The notes under the pieces are model-generated. The model was not told the DNA's origin. It saw only the letters and a program-made list of their open reading frames with translations, and searched no databases. The translations under genes were made by a program, and so were the position numbers. Of a stretch of DNA of 64,000 nt, positions 57,042-64,000 are shown one piece after another (positions within the stretch are counted from its first letter, which is position 1; every line of letters begins with the position of its first letter). This DNA is from Caldinitratiruptor microaerophilus (GTDB lineage: Bacteria > Bacillota > Sulfobacillia > Symbiobacteriales > ZC4RG38). The stretch lies in contig NZ_AP025628.1 of NCBI RefSeq assembly GCF_025999835.1, positions 1,798,001-1,862,000 of the forward strand, given 5' to 3'.

Positions 57042-58283
57042 TCAGAAAAGCGCCTGCCACCAGTTGCGCAAGCGCTCCAGGAGCCCCGGCGAGGGCTCCC
57101 GCTCCTGCGCCGGAGCCGCCTCCCGCACGGGGCTGCGCGCCGCCAGCCGGACCAGACCGACCGCCGTGGCGAAGGCAGGCCCGGCCACGATGTCGTTCAT
57201 GCCGGCGAGGCCGGAAGGCTGCCCGACCCGCACGGGCAGGTCGAGGACCTGGGCCATCCACTCGACCAGGCCCGGCAGCTGGGCGGTCCCCCCTGTCAGG
57301 ACCACGCCGCCCGGGAGCATGCCCGGGTACCCGGAACGCTTGATCTCGCGGCTCACGAGCAGCACGAGCTCCTGCACGCGGGCCTCGATGATCGCCGCCA
57401 CGTCCCGCTGCGTGACCCGCCGCGTGCCGCGCCCGGAGGGATTCGGCAGCTCGAACTCCCGGTCCGCGGCCTGCGGCACGGTGGCACAGCCCTGCTCCAC
57501 CTTCACCTGCTCGGCGACGGGTAGCGGCACCCGCAGCCCCACCGCGATGTCGCTGGTGATGTGCTCGCCCCCCACGGGCAGGACCGAGCAGTACCAGGGG
57601 CTCCCCTTGTCGTAGAGGGTGATGTCGGTGGTCCCGCCGCCGATGTCGAGCAGGACCACCCCCAGTTCCTTCTCCGCCGGCGTGAGCACCGCCTCACCCG
57701 CGGCGAGGCCGGAGAGCCAGAGGTCCTCGACCTCCAGGCCGCTCCGGGCGACGGCGCGCATGAGGTTCTGCAACGAGGCCGAGGCCGCCGTGACCATGTG
57801 GGCCTCGACCTCCAGACGCCCTCCTACCATGCCGACGGGGTCCTTGACCCCGTCGTACCCGTCCACCTCGTACTCCCGGGGGACGATGTGGAGCACTTCC
57901 CGGTCCGGCGTGAGGTTGATGACCCGGGCCGCCTCGAGCACCCGGCGGACGTCGTCCGCCGTGATCTCGTGGTCCGGGCGGCTCACCGCCACCACGCCCC
58001 GGCTGTTGAGGGACCCGATGTGGCTGCCCGAGGCGCTGATCACCGCCCCGGTGATCTCCACGCCGCTCATCCGCTCCGCCTGTTCCACGGCCTGGAGGAT
58101 CGCCCGGCTGGTCCCCTCGATGTCGACGACGACCCCCTTGCGCAAGCCGCTGTTGGGAGCGATGCCGAGCCCGATGATCACAGGCTCCGGCGTCTGAGAC
58201 ACCTCAGCGACCACCGCGGCGACCTTGGTGCTACCGATGTCGAGACCGACCACCGCGTCCCGCAGTCGCTGCCTTCTGGCCAA
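57042..58283 (-). CDS. ftsA: Cell division protein FtsA
   Basis: A 413-residue actin-like protein that tethers FtsZ to the membrane. Actin-fold motifs are VGLDIGSTKVAAVV (phosphate 1), VVLLDIGGGTTDITLY (phosphate 2) and VVLTGGTAQLPGLVEWM (adenosine). A 1C subdomain lies between. The C-terminal amphipathic helix LLERLRNWWQALF binds membrane. I prefer TTG 58283, which has GGGAGGCC eight bases upstream; ATG 58319 has no ribosome site. It follows sbp in the cluster. Confidence 0.95.
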   Translation of the reverse strand: MARRQRLRDAVVGLDIGSTKVAAVVAEVSQTPEPVIIGLGIAPNSGLRKGVVVDIEGTSRAILQAVEQAERMSGVEITGAVISASGSHIGSLNSRGVVAVSRPDHEITADDVRRVLEAARVINLTPDREVLHIVPREYEVDGYDGVKDPVGMVGGRLEVEAHMVTAASASLQNLMRAVARSGLEVEDLWLSGLAAGEAVLTPAEKELGVVLLDIGGGTTDITLYDKGSPWYCSVLPVGGEHITSDIAVGLRVPLPVAEQVKVEQGCATVPQAADREFELPNPSGRGTRRVTQRDVAAIIEARVQELVLLVSREIKRSGYPGMLPGGVVLTGGTAQLPGLVEWMAQVLDLPVRVGQPSGLAGMNDIVAGPAFATAVGLVRLAARSPVREAAPAQEREPSPGLLERLRNWWQALF

Positions 58284-58447
58284 ATCCGTGGCCTCCCTGG
58301 ATGCGGGGCCTTCCACCATCGTCTGGGATCCACGAAGGGAATTCCACGCCGCCTGTCCATTTCCTCCCGTGGCCTAGCATTTTCTACTATCCCTGGGACC
58401 GGCAAGCGCAGCCGCTGCCTTCTTCCGGACAGCCCCGGGCTCCGCGT

Positions 58448-58837
58448 TCACTGCCCGAGGGGCGCCCCCCGGTCCCTGGACGGCGCGAGGATCCCCCAGC
58501 GCTCGAAGAGGCGGCGCCGGATGATGCCGAGGTTCTGGAAGACCCGGATGCCCATGGCAGCCACCGCGGCGAAGTACAGGTCGGAGACGCCGAGGCGGTC
58601 GCCGACGTAGATGAAGCCGGCGGCCATGACCATGTTGAAGAAGAAGCCGCTCAGGAAGACGGCCTGGTCGTACTTGCCCTCCAGACCGGCCCGCAGGCCG
58701 CCGAAGGCCGAGTCGATGCTGGCCAGGACGGCGATCGACAGGTAGCGGGCGTAGCTGACGCTGGGGACGACCGGCACGAGGAAGCCGGCCACGAGGCCGG
58801 CCGCCAGCCCCAGCACCATCACGAGCAGCCTGAGCAC
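58448..58837 (-). CDS. sbp: Small basic protein Sbp (DUF1290)
   Basis: A 129-residue membrane protein with three or four helices: GLAAGLVAGFLVPVVP, YARYLSIAVLASIDSAFGG, VFLSGFFFNMVMAAGFIYVG. The family is always found in the DUF881-sbp-ftsA neighbourhood of Firmicutes and Actinobacteria. Its function is unproven. GTG 58837 follows GGGAGG. It is 28 nt from the DUF881 gene. Confidence 0.9.
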   Translation of the reverse strand: MLRLLVMVLGLAAGLVAGFLVPVVPSVSYARYLSIAVLASIDSAFGGLRAGLEGKYDQAVFLSGFFFNMVMAAGFIYVGDRLGVSDLYFAAVAAMGIRVFQNLGIIRRRLFERWGILAPSRDRGAPLGQ

Positions 58838-58865
58838 GTGTGCTCACGACCTCCCAGGGCGCGCG

Positions 58866-59570
58866 CTATTCGCTCACCGGCCGCGCGTGGTCGAACTGGA
58901 GGCTACCCCGGTAGGCGGGGATCCGCACCTGGGGCCTCTTCTCCACGCTCACCTGAATGCTGTACAGTTCCAGCACGTCCAGGACCCCGCCCTTGAGGCG
59001 CAGCCCGCGCTCGAGGGTGTCCGGGTCGCCGATGGCCAGGATCTCCACCGGCGTGCTGGTACGCACGCCGTTCACCATCACCGTGGGGCCCACGCAACGG
59101 ATCTCCGACCGGGCGGTGAGCCGCTGTCCGTTCACGGCGATCGCCTCGGCCCCGCTGGCGAGAAGCTCGTTGACGACCCGGAGGATGTCCTCGTCATGGA
59201 TGATGAAGGCGTTCGGGTTCTCGCCGGGCCGCCACGGGCGGGCCGAGTCGTCCAGGACCACCCGCACGCCGGGGCCCTCCAGGGGCACGAGGCCGGCGGC
59301 CACCCGCAGCCGCTCCAGTTCGCCCGCCAGGTCCTTGTAATGGGCCTCCCGGTTCGCCAGGTTCTGCACCTGCGTGCGAAGGTCGGCGACCTCCTTGGTG
59401 AGCGCGTCCCGCTCCCGCTCGACGCCGCGGAGCTGCTGGGTCAGATCCTCGACGCGCTCGACGGTGACGTCGGCGGCCGCCACCTTCTGCTGGACCCGCC
59501 ACTGCATCGAAAGCATGAAGCCGAGCACGACGAGCACCAGGGCGATGGCCCACTGCCCCCCTCTGGGCAC
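58866..59570 (-). CDS. DUF881 family protein
   Basis: A 234-residue protein with one N-terminal membrane helix (about 8-24), a coiled coil (about 37-90, RVEDLTQQLRGVERERDALT) and an extracytoplasmic DUF881 domain. That domain shows GPGVRVVLDDSARPW, NAFIIHDEDILRVVNELLA and AEAIAVNGQRLTARSEIRC. It lies between ftsQ and sbp, as in Bacillus (ylxW/ylxX region). A divisome-linked role is likely but undetermined. GTG 59570 follows AGGAGGGA. Confidence 0.9.
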   Translation of the reverse strand: MPRGGQWAIALVLVVLGFMLSMQWRVQQKVAAADVTVERVEDLTQQLRGVERERDALTKEVADLRTQVQNLANREAHYKDLAGELERLRVAAGLVPLEGPGVRVVLDDSARPWRPGENPNAFIIHDEDILRVVNELLASGAEAIAVNGQRLTARSEIRCVGPTVMVNGVRTSTPVEILAIGDPDTLERGLRLKGGVLDVLELYSIQVSVEKRPQVRIPAYRGSLQFDHARPVSE

Positions 59571-59596
59571 CCACGTTCCCTCCTTTCGCAGCGGAC

Positions 59597-60406
59597 CTAG
59601 GTACCGGCGGCCCCGTCTGCCCCGCCGGCCTCCCCGGCGTCGGGGGCCGGGACCGCGGCGCCAGGCGACAGCGTGGGCCGCGCCGGGTTGCGCAGGTCGA
59701 CGTTGTGGCCGGTGAGGCGGGCCTCCTCGAGGAGCGTCCGGCCCCCGTCCGGTCCGGTGGCCAGAAGCGCCAGGACCTTCTCCCGCAGCGAGGTGGGCGG
59801 CCCCAGGATGGCGACCACAGGCCCCCGGAAGATCAGCGAGAGGTCGCCCTGCGGACTCACCGCCAGCTCGGAGAGGTCGGCCAGAGCGGCCTCCGGCAGG
59901 AGCTCCGCCGCCTCCAGCGCCCCGGCCAGGTGCGGGTGCCGGACCTGCTCACCCCGCAGGCCACGGGGGAGCGGGATGCCGGTGATGACCGGGAGGCGGT
60001 ACTCGTCCAGACGCGCCAGGCGGAGGATCACCCCGTCGGCGTCGAGGACGGCGTACAGGTTGTAGTACGGCAGCAGAGCGACCGGGGTCCGCTCGGTGAC
60101 CTCCACCCGCAGGATCCCGCCGGGCAGCCAGCTCACCCGGGCGTCGCGGACCCAGGGCTCGCCCTCGATCAGCCGGCGGCGGATGCGCTCGGCCGGGTGG
60201 CGCCAGCGCAGTGCGCCGGGCTCGAGCCCGGCCGCCACGAGCACGTCCTCGGGGCGCAGGTGCGCCGCCCCCACCAGGTCGACCCGCTGCAGGCGGTAGG
60301 GCGGAGCCTGTGCCAGCGCGTACCCGGTGAGAAGGACCAGGAGCGCCAGGGCGCTCACGGCCAGCGGCAGGCTCCCCGAGGCGCCGGCCCGCGGCCCGCC
60401 CTGCAT
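59597..60406 (-). CDS. ftsQ: Cell division protein FtsQ/DivIB
   Basis: A 269-residue bitopic divisome protein. A short cytoplasmic part precedes one helix (about 14-33). The POTRA domain follows (YRLQRVDLVGAAHLRPEDV, then EPWVRDARVSWLPGGILRVEV) and the beta domain has ERTPVALLPYYNLYAVLD. The C-terminus is a disordered Pro/Ala/Gly tail. It starts at ATG 60406 after GGGAGGGG. It sits between murA and the DUF881 gene. Confidence 0.93.
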   Translation of the reverse strand: MQGGPRAGASGSLPLAVSALALLVLLTGYALAQAPPYRLQRVDLVGAAHLRPEDVLVAAGLEPGALRWRHPAERIRRRLIEGEPWVRDARVSWLPGGILRVEVTERTPVALLPYYNLYAVLDADGVILRLARLDEYRLPVITGIPLPRGLRGEQVRHPHLAGALEAAELLPEAALADLSELAVSPQGDLSLIFRGPVVAILGPPTSLREKVLALLATGPDGGRTLLEEARLTGHNVDLRNPARPTLSPGAAVPAPDAGEAGGADGAAGT

Positions 60407-60478
60407 CCGGGAATCCCCTCCCCGCCGAGCTTCATCCTGATTCTAGCACACCGTGGACGGGGGCGGCGCCGCCGCCCC

Positions 60479-61759
60479 CTACTCCACGATCCGCTCCACG
60501 TCGGCCCCCAGGTCCCGCAGCTTCGCCTCGAGCCGCTCGTACCCCCGGTCGATGTGCTCGGTGCCGTAGACCCGGGTCTCGCCGTCGGCGACCAGCCCGG
60601 CCAGCACCAGGGCCATCCCCTCCCGGAGGGCCGGGGCGGACACGGCCGCACCGGACAGGCGGTCGACCCCCTGCACCACTGCCGTGTGGCCCACCACCTT
60701 GATCTGCGCGCCCATGCGCCGGAGTTCCTCCGCCTGCTTGAACCGGTTCTCGAAGATGGTCTCGGTGATCACGCTGGTGCCGTCCGCCACGGTGGCGAGG
60801 GCCATGAACTGGGGCTGCATGTCGGTCGGAATGCCGGGGTACGGCAGCGTCTTCACGTCGACCGCCTTGAGCCGCTTCGGGCCGCGCACCCGGATGGCGC
60901 CGTCCCCCTCGTCGACGATCTCCGCACCCATCTCGGTCAGCTTGGCGGACACCGCCTCCACGTGCTCGGCGATGACCCCCTCCAGCCGGACGTCCCCGCC
61001 CGTGATGGCGGCCGCGGCCATGAGGCTGCCCGCCTCGATCCGGTCGGGAATCACCGTGTGCTCGCAGCCGTGCAGGCGCCCGACCCCCTCGACGCGGATG
61101 ACGTCGAGGCCGGCCCCACGGACCCGGGCGCCCATCGCGTTCAGGAGGTTCTGCAGGTCCGTGATCTCGGGCTCCCGGGCCGCTCCCCGGATGATGGTGG
61201 TGCCCCGGGCCAGAACGGCCGCCATCATGAGGTTCTCGGTGGCGCCCACGCTCGGGAAGTCGAGGTAGATCTCCCGGCCGAGCAGGTGCGCGGCCTCGGC
61301 CTCGATGTAGCCGTGCCGCTCCTCCACCCGGGCGCCCATGTGGGCGAGGCCGCGCAGGTGGTAGTCGATGGGGCGGGGGCCGATCGCGCACCCCCCGGGG
61401 TATGCCATCCGCACCCGCCCGAGGCGGCCGAGGAGAGGGCCCATGAGGAAGATGGACGACCGCATTTCCCGCGTGAGGTCCTCACGCACTTCCCAGCTGT
61501 CGAGGTCGGCGGCCGAAACCGACAGGACGAGGCCGGACGCATCCTCCTCCTGCCGGACCTTCACACCCAGGCGCCGCAGGATCTCGATCATCACCTGCAC
61601 GTCCCGGATGGCGGGCACCCCGCGGATGACGCAGGTTTCGCGGGTCAGCACGGTCGCGGCCAGGATCGGGAGGATCGCGTTCTTGGCCCCGCCTGGCCGG
61701 GTCGTACCGACCAGGCGCCGGCCGCCGACGACACGCAAGCACTCCTTGCCAGACTGCAC
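60479..61759 (-). CDS. murA: UDP-N-acetylglucosamine 1-carboxyvinyltransferase MurA
   Basis: A 426-residue enzyme for the first committed step of peptidoglycan synthesis, transfer of enolpyruvate to UDP-GlcNAc. The fosfomycin-sensitive catalytic Cys is in GGCAIGPRPIDYHLRGL near residue 122. The N-terminal GGAKNAILPILAATVLT and late GYERLEAKLRDLGADVER are characteristic. The start is GTG 61759 with TAGGAGGT upstream. It follows murB in the cluster, as in many spore formers. Confidence 0.96.
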   Translation of the reverse strand: MQSGKECLRVVGGRRLVGTTRPGGAKNAILPILAATVLTRETCVIRGVPAIRDVQVMIEILRRLGVKVRQEEDASGLVLSVSAADLDSWEVREDLTREMRSSIFLMGPLLGRLGRVRMAYPGGCAIGPRPIDYHLRGLAHMGARVEERHGYIEAEAAHLLGREIYLDFPSVGATENLMMAAVLARGTTIIRGAAREPEITDLQNLLNAMGARVRGAGLDVIRVEGVGRLHGCEHTVIPDRIEAGSLMAAAAITGGDVRLEGVIAEHVEAVSAKLTEMGAEIVDEGDGAIRVRGPKRLKAVDVKTLPYPGIPTDMQPQFMALATVADGTSVITETIFENRFKQAEELRRMGAQIKVVGHTAVVQGVDRLSGAAVSAPALREGMALVLAGLVADGETRVYGTEHIDRGYERLEAKLRDLGADVERIVE

Positions 61760-61808
61760 GGAGATGACCTCCTAAGTACTCCGCCGGAGCCGGGAAGGCC
61801 ACAGGACC

Positions 61809-62726
61809 CTAGAGGGGTCCAAGCCCCCAGAGCCGGACCTCCGGCTCCAGGCAGACCCCGAACCGGTCCCGGACCTGGTCCCGGACCCTGCGCGCGAGCA
61901 CGAGCACGTCGCTTGCCGTCGCGTGGCCGAGGTTCACGATGAAGTTGGCGTGTCGGGGAGAAACCTGGGCGTCGCCCTGCCGCCAGCCCTTGCAGCCCGC
62001 CTGCTCGATCAGGCGGCCGGCGTGATCGCCCGGCGGATTCTTGAATATGCTTCCGGCGTTCGGCACCCCCGTTGGCTGGGTGGCCCGCCGGTGCTCCAGG
62101 TACCGCCGCACCCGCTCCATGAGAGCGGCCGGATCGGCCGGCTCGAGCCGCATCTCCACCTCGGTGACGATGGCGCCGGTGTCGATGAGGCAGGACGTCC
62201 GGTAGCCGAAGCCGAGGGCCGCCGGCTCCAGGACCTCCTCCCGGCCGTCGCGCCACATCACCCGGGCAGCGGTGACCACCTGGCTGAGGTCGCCGCCGTG
62301 GGCGCCGGCGTTGATCACGAGGCCGGCTCCGACCGTCCCGGGGATGGCACAGGCGAACTCCAGTCCGCCGAGTCCCCGGCGGGCACACTCGAGCGCCAGG
62401 CGAGGGAGGCTGTGGCCCCCGCCGGCCACCACGCGGTCGCCGTACAGGCGCCGGCGGGCGAGGTCCCCCCCCAGGACCACCACCACGCCGGGCACGCCCT
62501 CGTCCGCGACCAGGAGGTTCGAGCCGTTGCCCAGAACCCGGAGCGGCAAGGACTCCTCCCGGGCGACGGACAGGAGGGCGGAGAGCTCCGCGGGGCTCTC
62601 GACGGTGACGAAGAATTCGGCCGGACCGCCGATCCGGAACGTCGTGTGGCGCTGAAGCGGCTCCCCCTCCCGGAGGCGGCCCGGGTTGCGTAATAGCCTA
62701 CGAATGCGTTCCGCGATGCGTGCCAT
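61809..62726 (-). CDS. murB: UDP-N-acetylenolpyruvoylglucosamine reductase MurB
   Basis: A 305-residue flavoprotein that reduces the MurA product to UDP-MurNAc. FAD-binding stretches are LQRHTTFRIGGPAEFFV, VLGNGSNLLVADEGVPG and ECARRGLGGLEFACAIPGTVGAG. The catalytic Ser lies in NAGSIFKNPPGDHAGRLIE, the type II form without the extra Tyr loop. ATG 62726 lies 12 bases after GGGAGGG. It is between murG and murA. Confidence 0.96.
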   Translation of the reverse strand: MARIAERIRRLLRNPGRLREGEPLQRHTTFRIGGPAEFFVTVESPAELSALLSVAREESLPLRVLGNGSNLLVADEGVPGVVVVLGGDLARRRLYGDRVVAGGGHSLPRLALECARRGLGGLEFACAIPGTVGAGLVINAGAHGGDLSQVVTAARVMWRDGREEVLEPAALGFGYRTSCLIDTGAIVTEVEMRLEPADPAALMERVRRYLEHRRATQPTGVPNAGSIFKNPPGDHAGRLIEQAGCKGWRQGDAQVSPRHANFIVNLGHATASDVLVLARRVRDQVRDRFGVCLEPEVRLWGLGPL

Positions 62727-62765
62727 GCGCTCGTTCGCCCTCCCGCAGGCGGACCGCAGGTTAGC

Positions 62766-63917
62766 CTATTCGGGCGCCGGTCCGGAGGTCCGCACGCCCC
62801 GACCCGCGACCTCCAGGACCCGCCGCGCGATCCGCTCCCCGGCATCCGGCATCGCCGCCGCGCGGAGGGCGCGCGCCATGCGGTCCCGGCGGGCGGGATC
62901 GTCCAGCAGTTCCGTCAGCGCCCGGTACAGGCGCTCCGGGGCGAGCTCCGCCTCGCGGAACATCAGCACCCCGCCCCGCCGGGCCAGGGCCCGGGCGTTG
63001 TGCTCCTGGTGGCCGTGAGTGGCGTGCGGGAACGGGATCACGACCGCCGGCAGGCCGCGCGCGGCGATCTCGGCCATCGTGGTCGCGCCCGCGCGGGTGA
63101 CCGCCACGTCGGCTGCCGCCAGGGCCAGCGGCATCTCGTGGAGGTACGGCAGGAGCCGCAGCCGCGGCTCATCCTCCGGGGCCAGGCCCACCGAGCGGTA
63201 GAGGGCGTCGACCTCGTCCAACTGCCGGGCGCCGGTGACGTGGATGAGGTGGAATCGGGGGCGCTCCAGGAGCCGGGCAGCGACGGGCACCAGCGCCTGG
63301 TGGATCCCCCGGCCGCCCTGGCTTCCGCCGAAGGCCAGGACGACCTCCGCCCCCGCCGGCAGGCCGAGCGCCTCCCGGGCGGGCTCGCGCTGCGCTTCGA
63401 GGACGGCGCGGCGGACCGGGTTCCCGAACGCGACCAGGCGCGCGCCCGGGGGAAAGTGGCGGCGGGCCTCCGGGTAGGGGATGAAGACGACGCCGGCGAT
63501 CCGGCTGAAGAGGCGCACCGTGACTCCGGGGAAGGCGTTGCCCTCCCAGAGCGCGATGGGCACCCGCAGCATCCAGGCGGCCGCGAGCACGGGCCCGGAG
63601 ACGAACCCGCCCGTGGCCAGCACGGCGTGGGGCCGGAAGCGGCGCACGTGGCCCAGGGCCTGGAGGGTCCCCAGGCCTGTCCGCCACAGGCCCCGGAGAC
63701 GGCCCCGGAGGCCGATGCCCACGAGGGCCCCCGCGGACACGCCGGCGAACGGGAGCCCGGCCCGGCGAACGAGGTCCGCCTCCAGCCCCCTCTCCGATCC
63801 GACGTAGAGGAACTCCGCCTCCGGCTCGAGCCGGCGGATCTCGTCGGCGATGGTGAGCGCCGGGTAGATGTGCCCGCCTGTCCCACCGCCGGTCAGGAGA
63901 ATGCGTACGGACGACAA
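62766..63917 (-). CDS. murG: Lipid II synthase MurG
   Basis: A 383-residue GT28 glycosyltransferase that adds GlcNAc to lipid I on the inner membrane face. The N-terminal motif LLTGGGTGGHIYPALTIAD, the SERGLEADLV segment, and VLAFGGSQGGRGIHQAL are typical. The donor-binding part has VTRAGATTMAEIAARGLPAVVIPFPHATHGHQEHNA. TTG 63917 follows GGAGGCAA. It precedes murB and follows ftsW. Confidence 0.96.
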   Translation of the reverse strand: MSSVRILLTGGGTGGHIYPALTIADEIRRLEPEAEFLYVGSERGLEADLVRRAGLPFAGVSAGALVGIGLRGRLRGLWRTGLGTLQALGHVRRFRPHAVLATGGFVSGPVLAAAWMLRVPIALWEGNAFPGVTVRLFSRIAGVVFIPYPEARRHFPPGARLVAFGNPVRRAVLEAQREPAREALGLPAGAEVVLAFGGSQGGRGIHQALVPVAARLLERPRFHLIHVTGARQLDEVDALYRSVGLAPEDEPRLRLLPYLHEMPLALAAADVAVTRAGATTMAEIAARGLPAVVIPFPHATHGHQEHNARALARRGGVLMFREAELAPERLYRALTELLDDPARRDRMARALRAAAMPDAGERIARRVLEVAGRGVRTSGPAPE

Positions 63918-63928
63918 TGTTGCCTCCG

Positions 63929-64000
63929 CTAGCGGACGGTGTATCGCGAAACCCCGAGCAGGATCCCCACCCCGGCGAGCGTCACCACCAGGGCGGATCC
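63929..64000 (-). CDS. ftsW: FtsW C-terminal end (cut by window edge)
   Basis: The last 23 codons of a minus-strand gene are visible, ending GILLGVSRYTVR before a TAG stop at 63929-63931. The run GSALVVTLAGVGILLGVSR resembles the final helix of FtsW/SpoVE lipid II polymerases or flippase-type SEDS proteins. The position immediately upstream of murG is the usual one for ftsW. Only this fragment is in view. Confidence 0.7.
   Translation of the reverse strand, partial: GSALVVTLAGVGILLGVSRYTVR

Noticed and set aside
1-64000. CRISPR array, rRNA or tRNA genes
   Set aside because: No regularly spaced repeats, no rRNA conserved blocks and no tRNA T-arm plus acceptor pairs were found in the gaps inspected.

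Overview
The window is GC-rich DNA (about 70% G+C by eye) from a spore-forming member of the Firmicutes. The evidence is sigE-spoIIGA, sigG and spoIIR, a T-box leader in front of ileS, a ylm/sepF/divIVA cluster, many GTG/TTG starts and strong GGAGG ribosome sites. The combination of high G+C and endospore genes suggests the Symbiobacterium/Caldinitratiruptor/Thermaerobacter neighbourhood. That placement is an inference, not a match.

Region 1 (1-19515) is a phosphate island. On the minus strand phoP-phoR-pstB form one overlapping operon, followed by pstS-pstC-pstA, which runs off the left end. A HAD phosphatase and a chemoreceptor come next. Then follow a PhoX-type phosphatase, a cytochrome c/copper-amine-oxidase-N fusion and an EAL-CBS-GGDEF protein. 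On the plus strand lies a second, aberrant Pst operon: pstS2, pstC2 and a frameshifted pstA2 fused to an ATPase that has lost its catalytic residues. After it come a glycolipid glycosyltransferase overlapping a zinc phospholipase C, an inorganic pyrophosphatase and a small membrane protein. TTAA elements spaced 22-23 bp precede phoP, pstS and pstS2, with a single element before phoX, and look like Pho operators. Together the genes could sense phosphate starvation, scavenge phosphate outside the cell, import it, and swap phospholipids for glycolipids.

Region 2 (19538-21361) is an IS607-type element with tnpA (serine recombinase, apparently missing its active-site Arg) and an intact-looking tnpB.

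Region 3 (21394-40535) is a metabolic and transport stretch. It holds KDPG aldolase and KDG kinase, a MacB/FtsX-type ABC transporter with a DUF4418 protein, a secreted Gly-rich protein, and a ferredoxin-like protein with odd cysteines. It continues with pyrF, rluD, lspA, a yteA-like gene, a DUF5665 gene, an acyl-CoA ligase and an oppABC set without ATPases. It ends with a degenerate ABC ATPase plus membrane partner, an M20 peptidase and an MgtC/DUF4010 protein.

Region 4 (40548-64000) is the division, wall and early sporulation cluster, nearly all on the minus strand. In transcription order it reads ftsW-murG-murB-murA-ftsQ-DUF881-sbp-ftsA-ftsZ, spoIIGA-sigE, sigG-spoIIR, ylmC-pgeF-hlyD-like-yggS-sepF-yggT-divIVA, then ileS behind its T-box. 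An FtsH-like protease gene and a class V aminotransferase gene interrupt it on the plus strand. The spoIIGA promoter keeps a Spo0A box and the long -35/-10 spacing known from Bacillus spoIIG.

No rRNA, tRNA or CRISPR array was seen.
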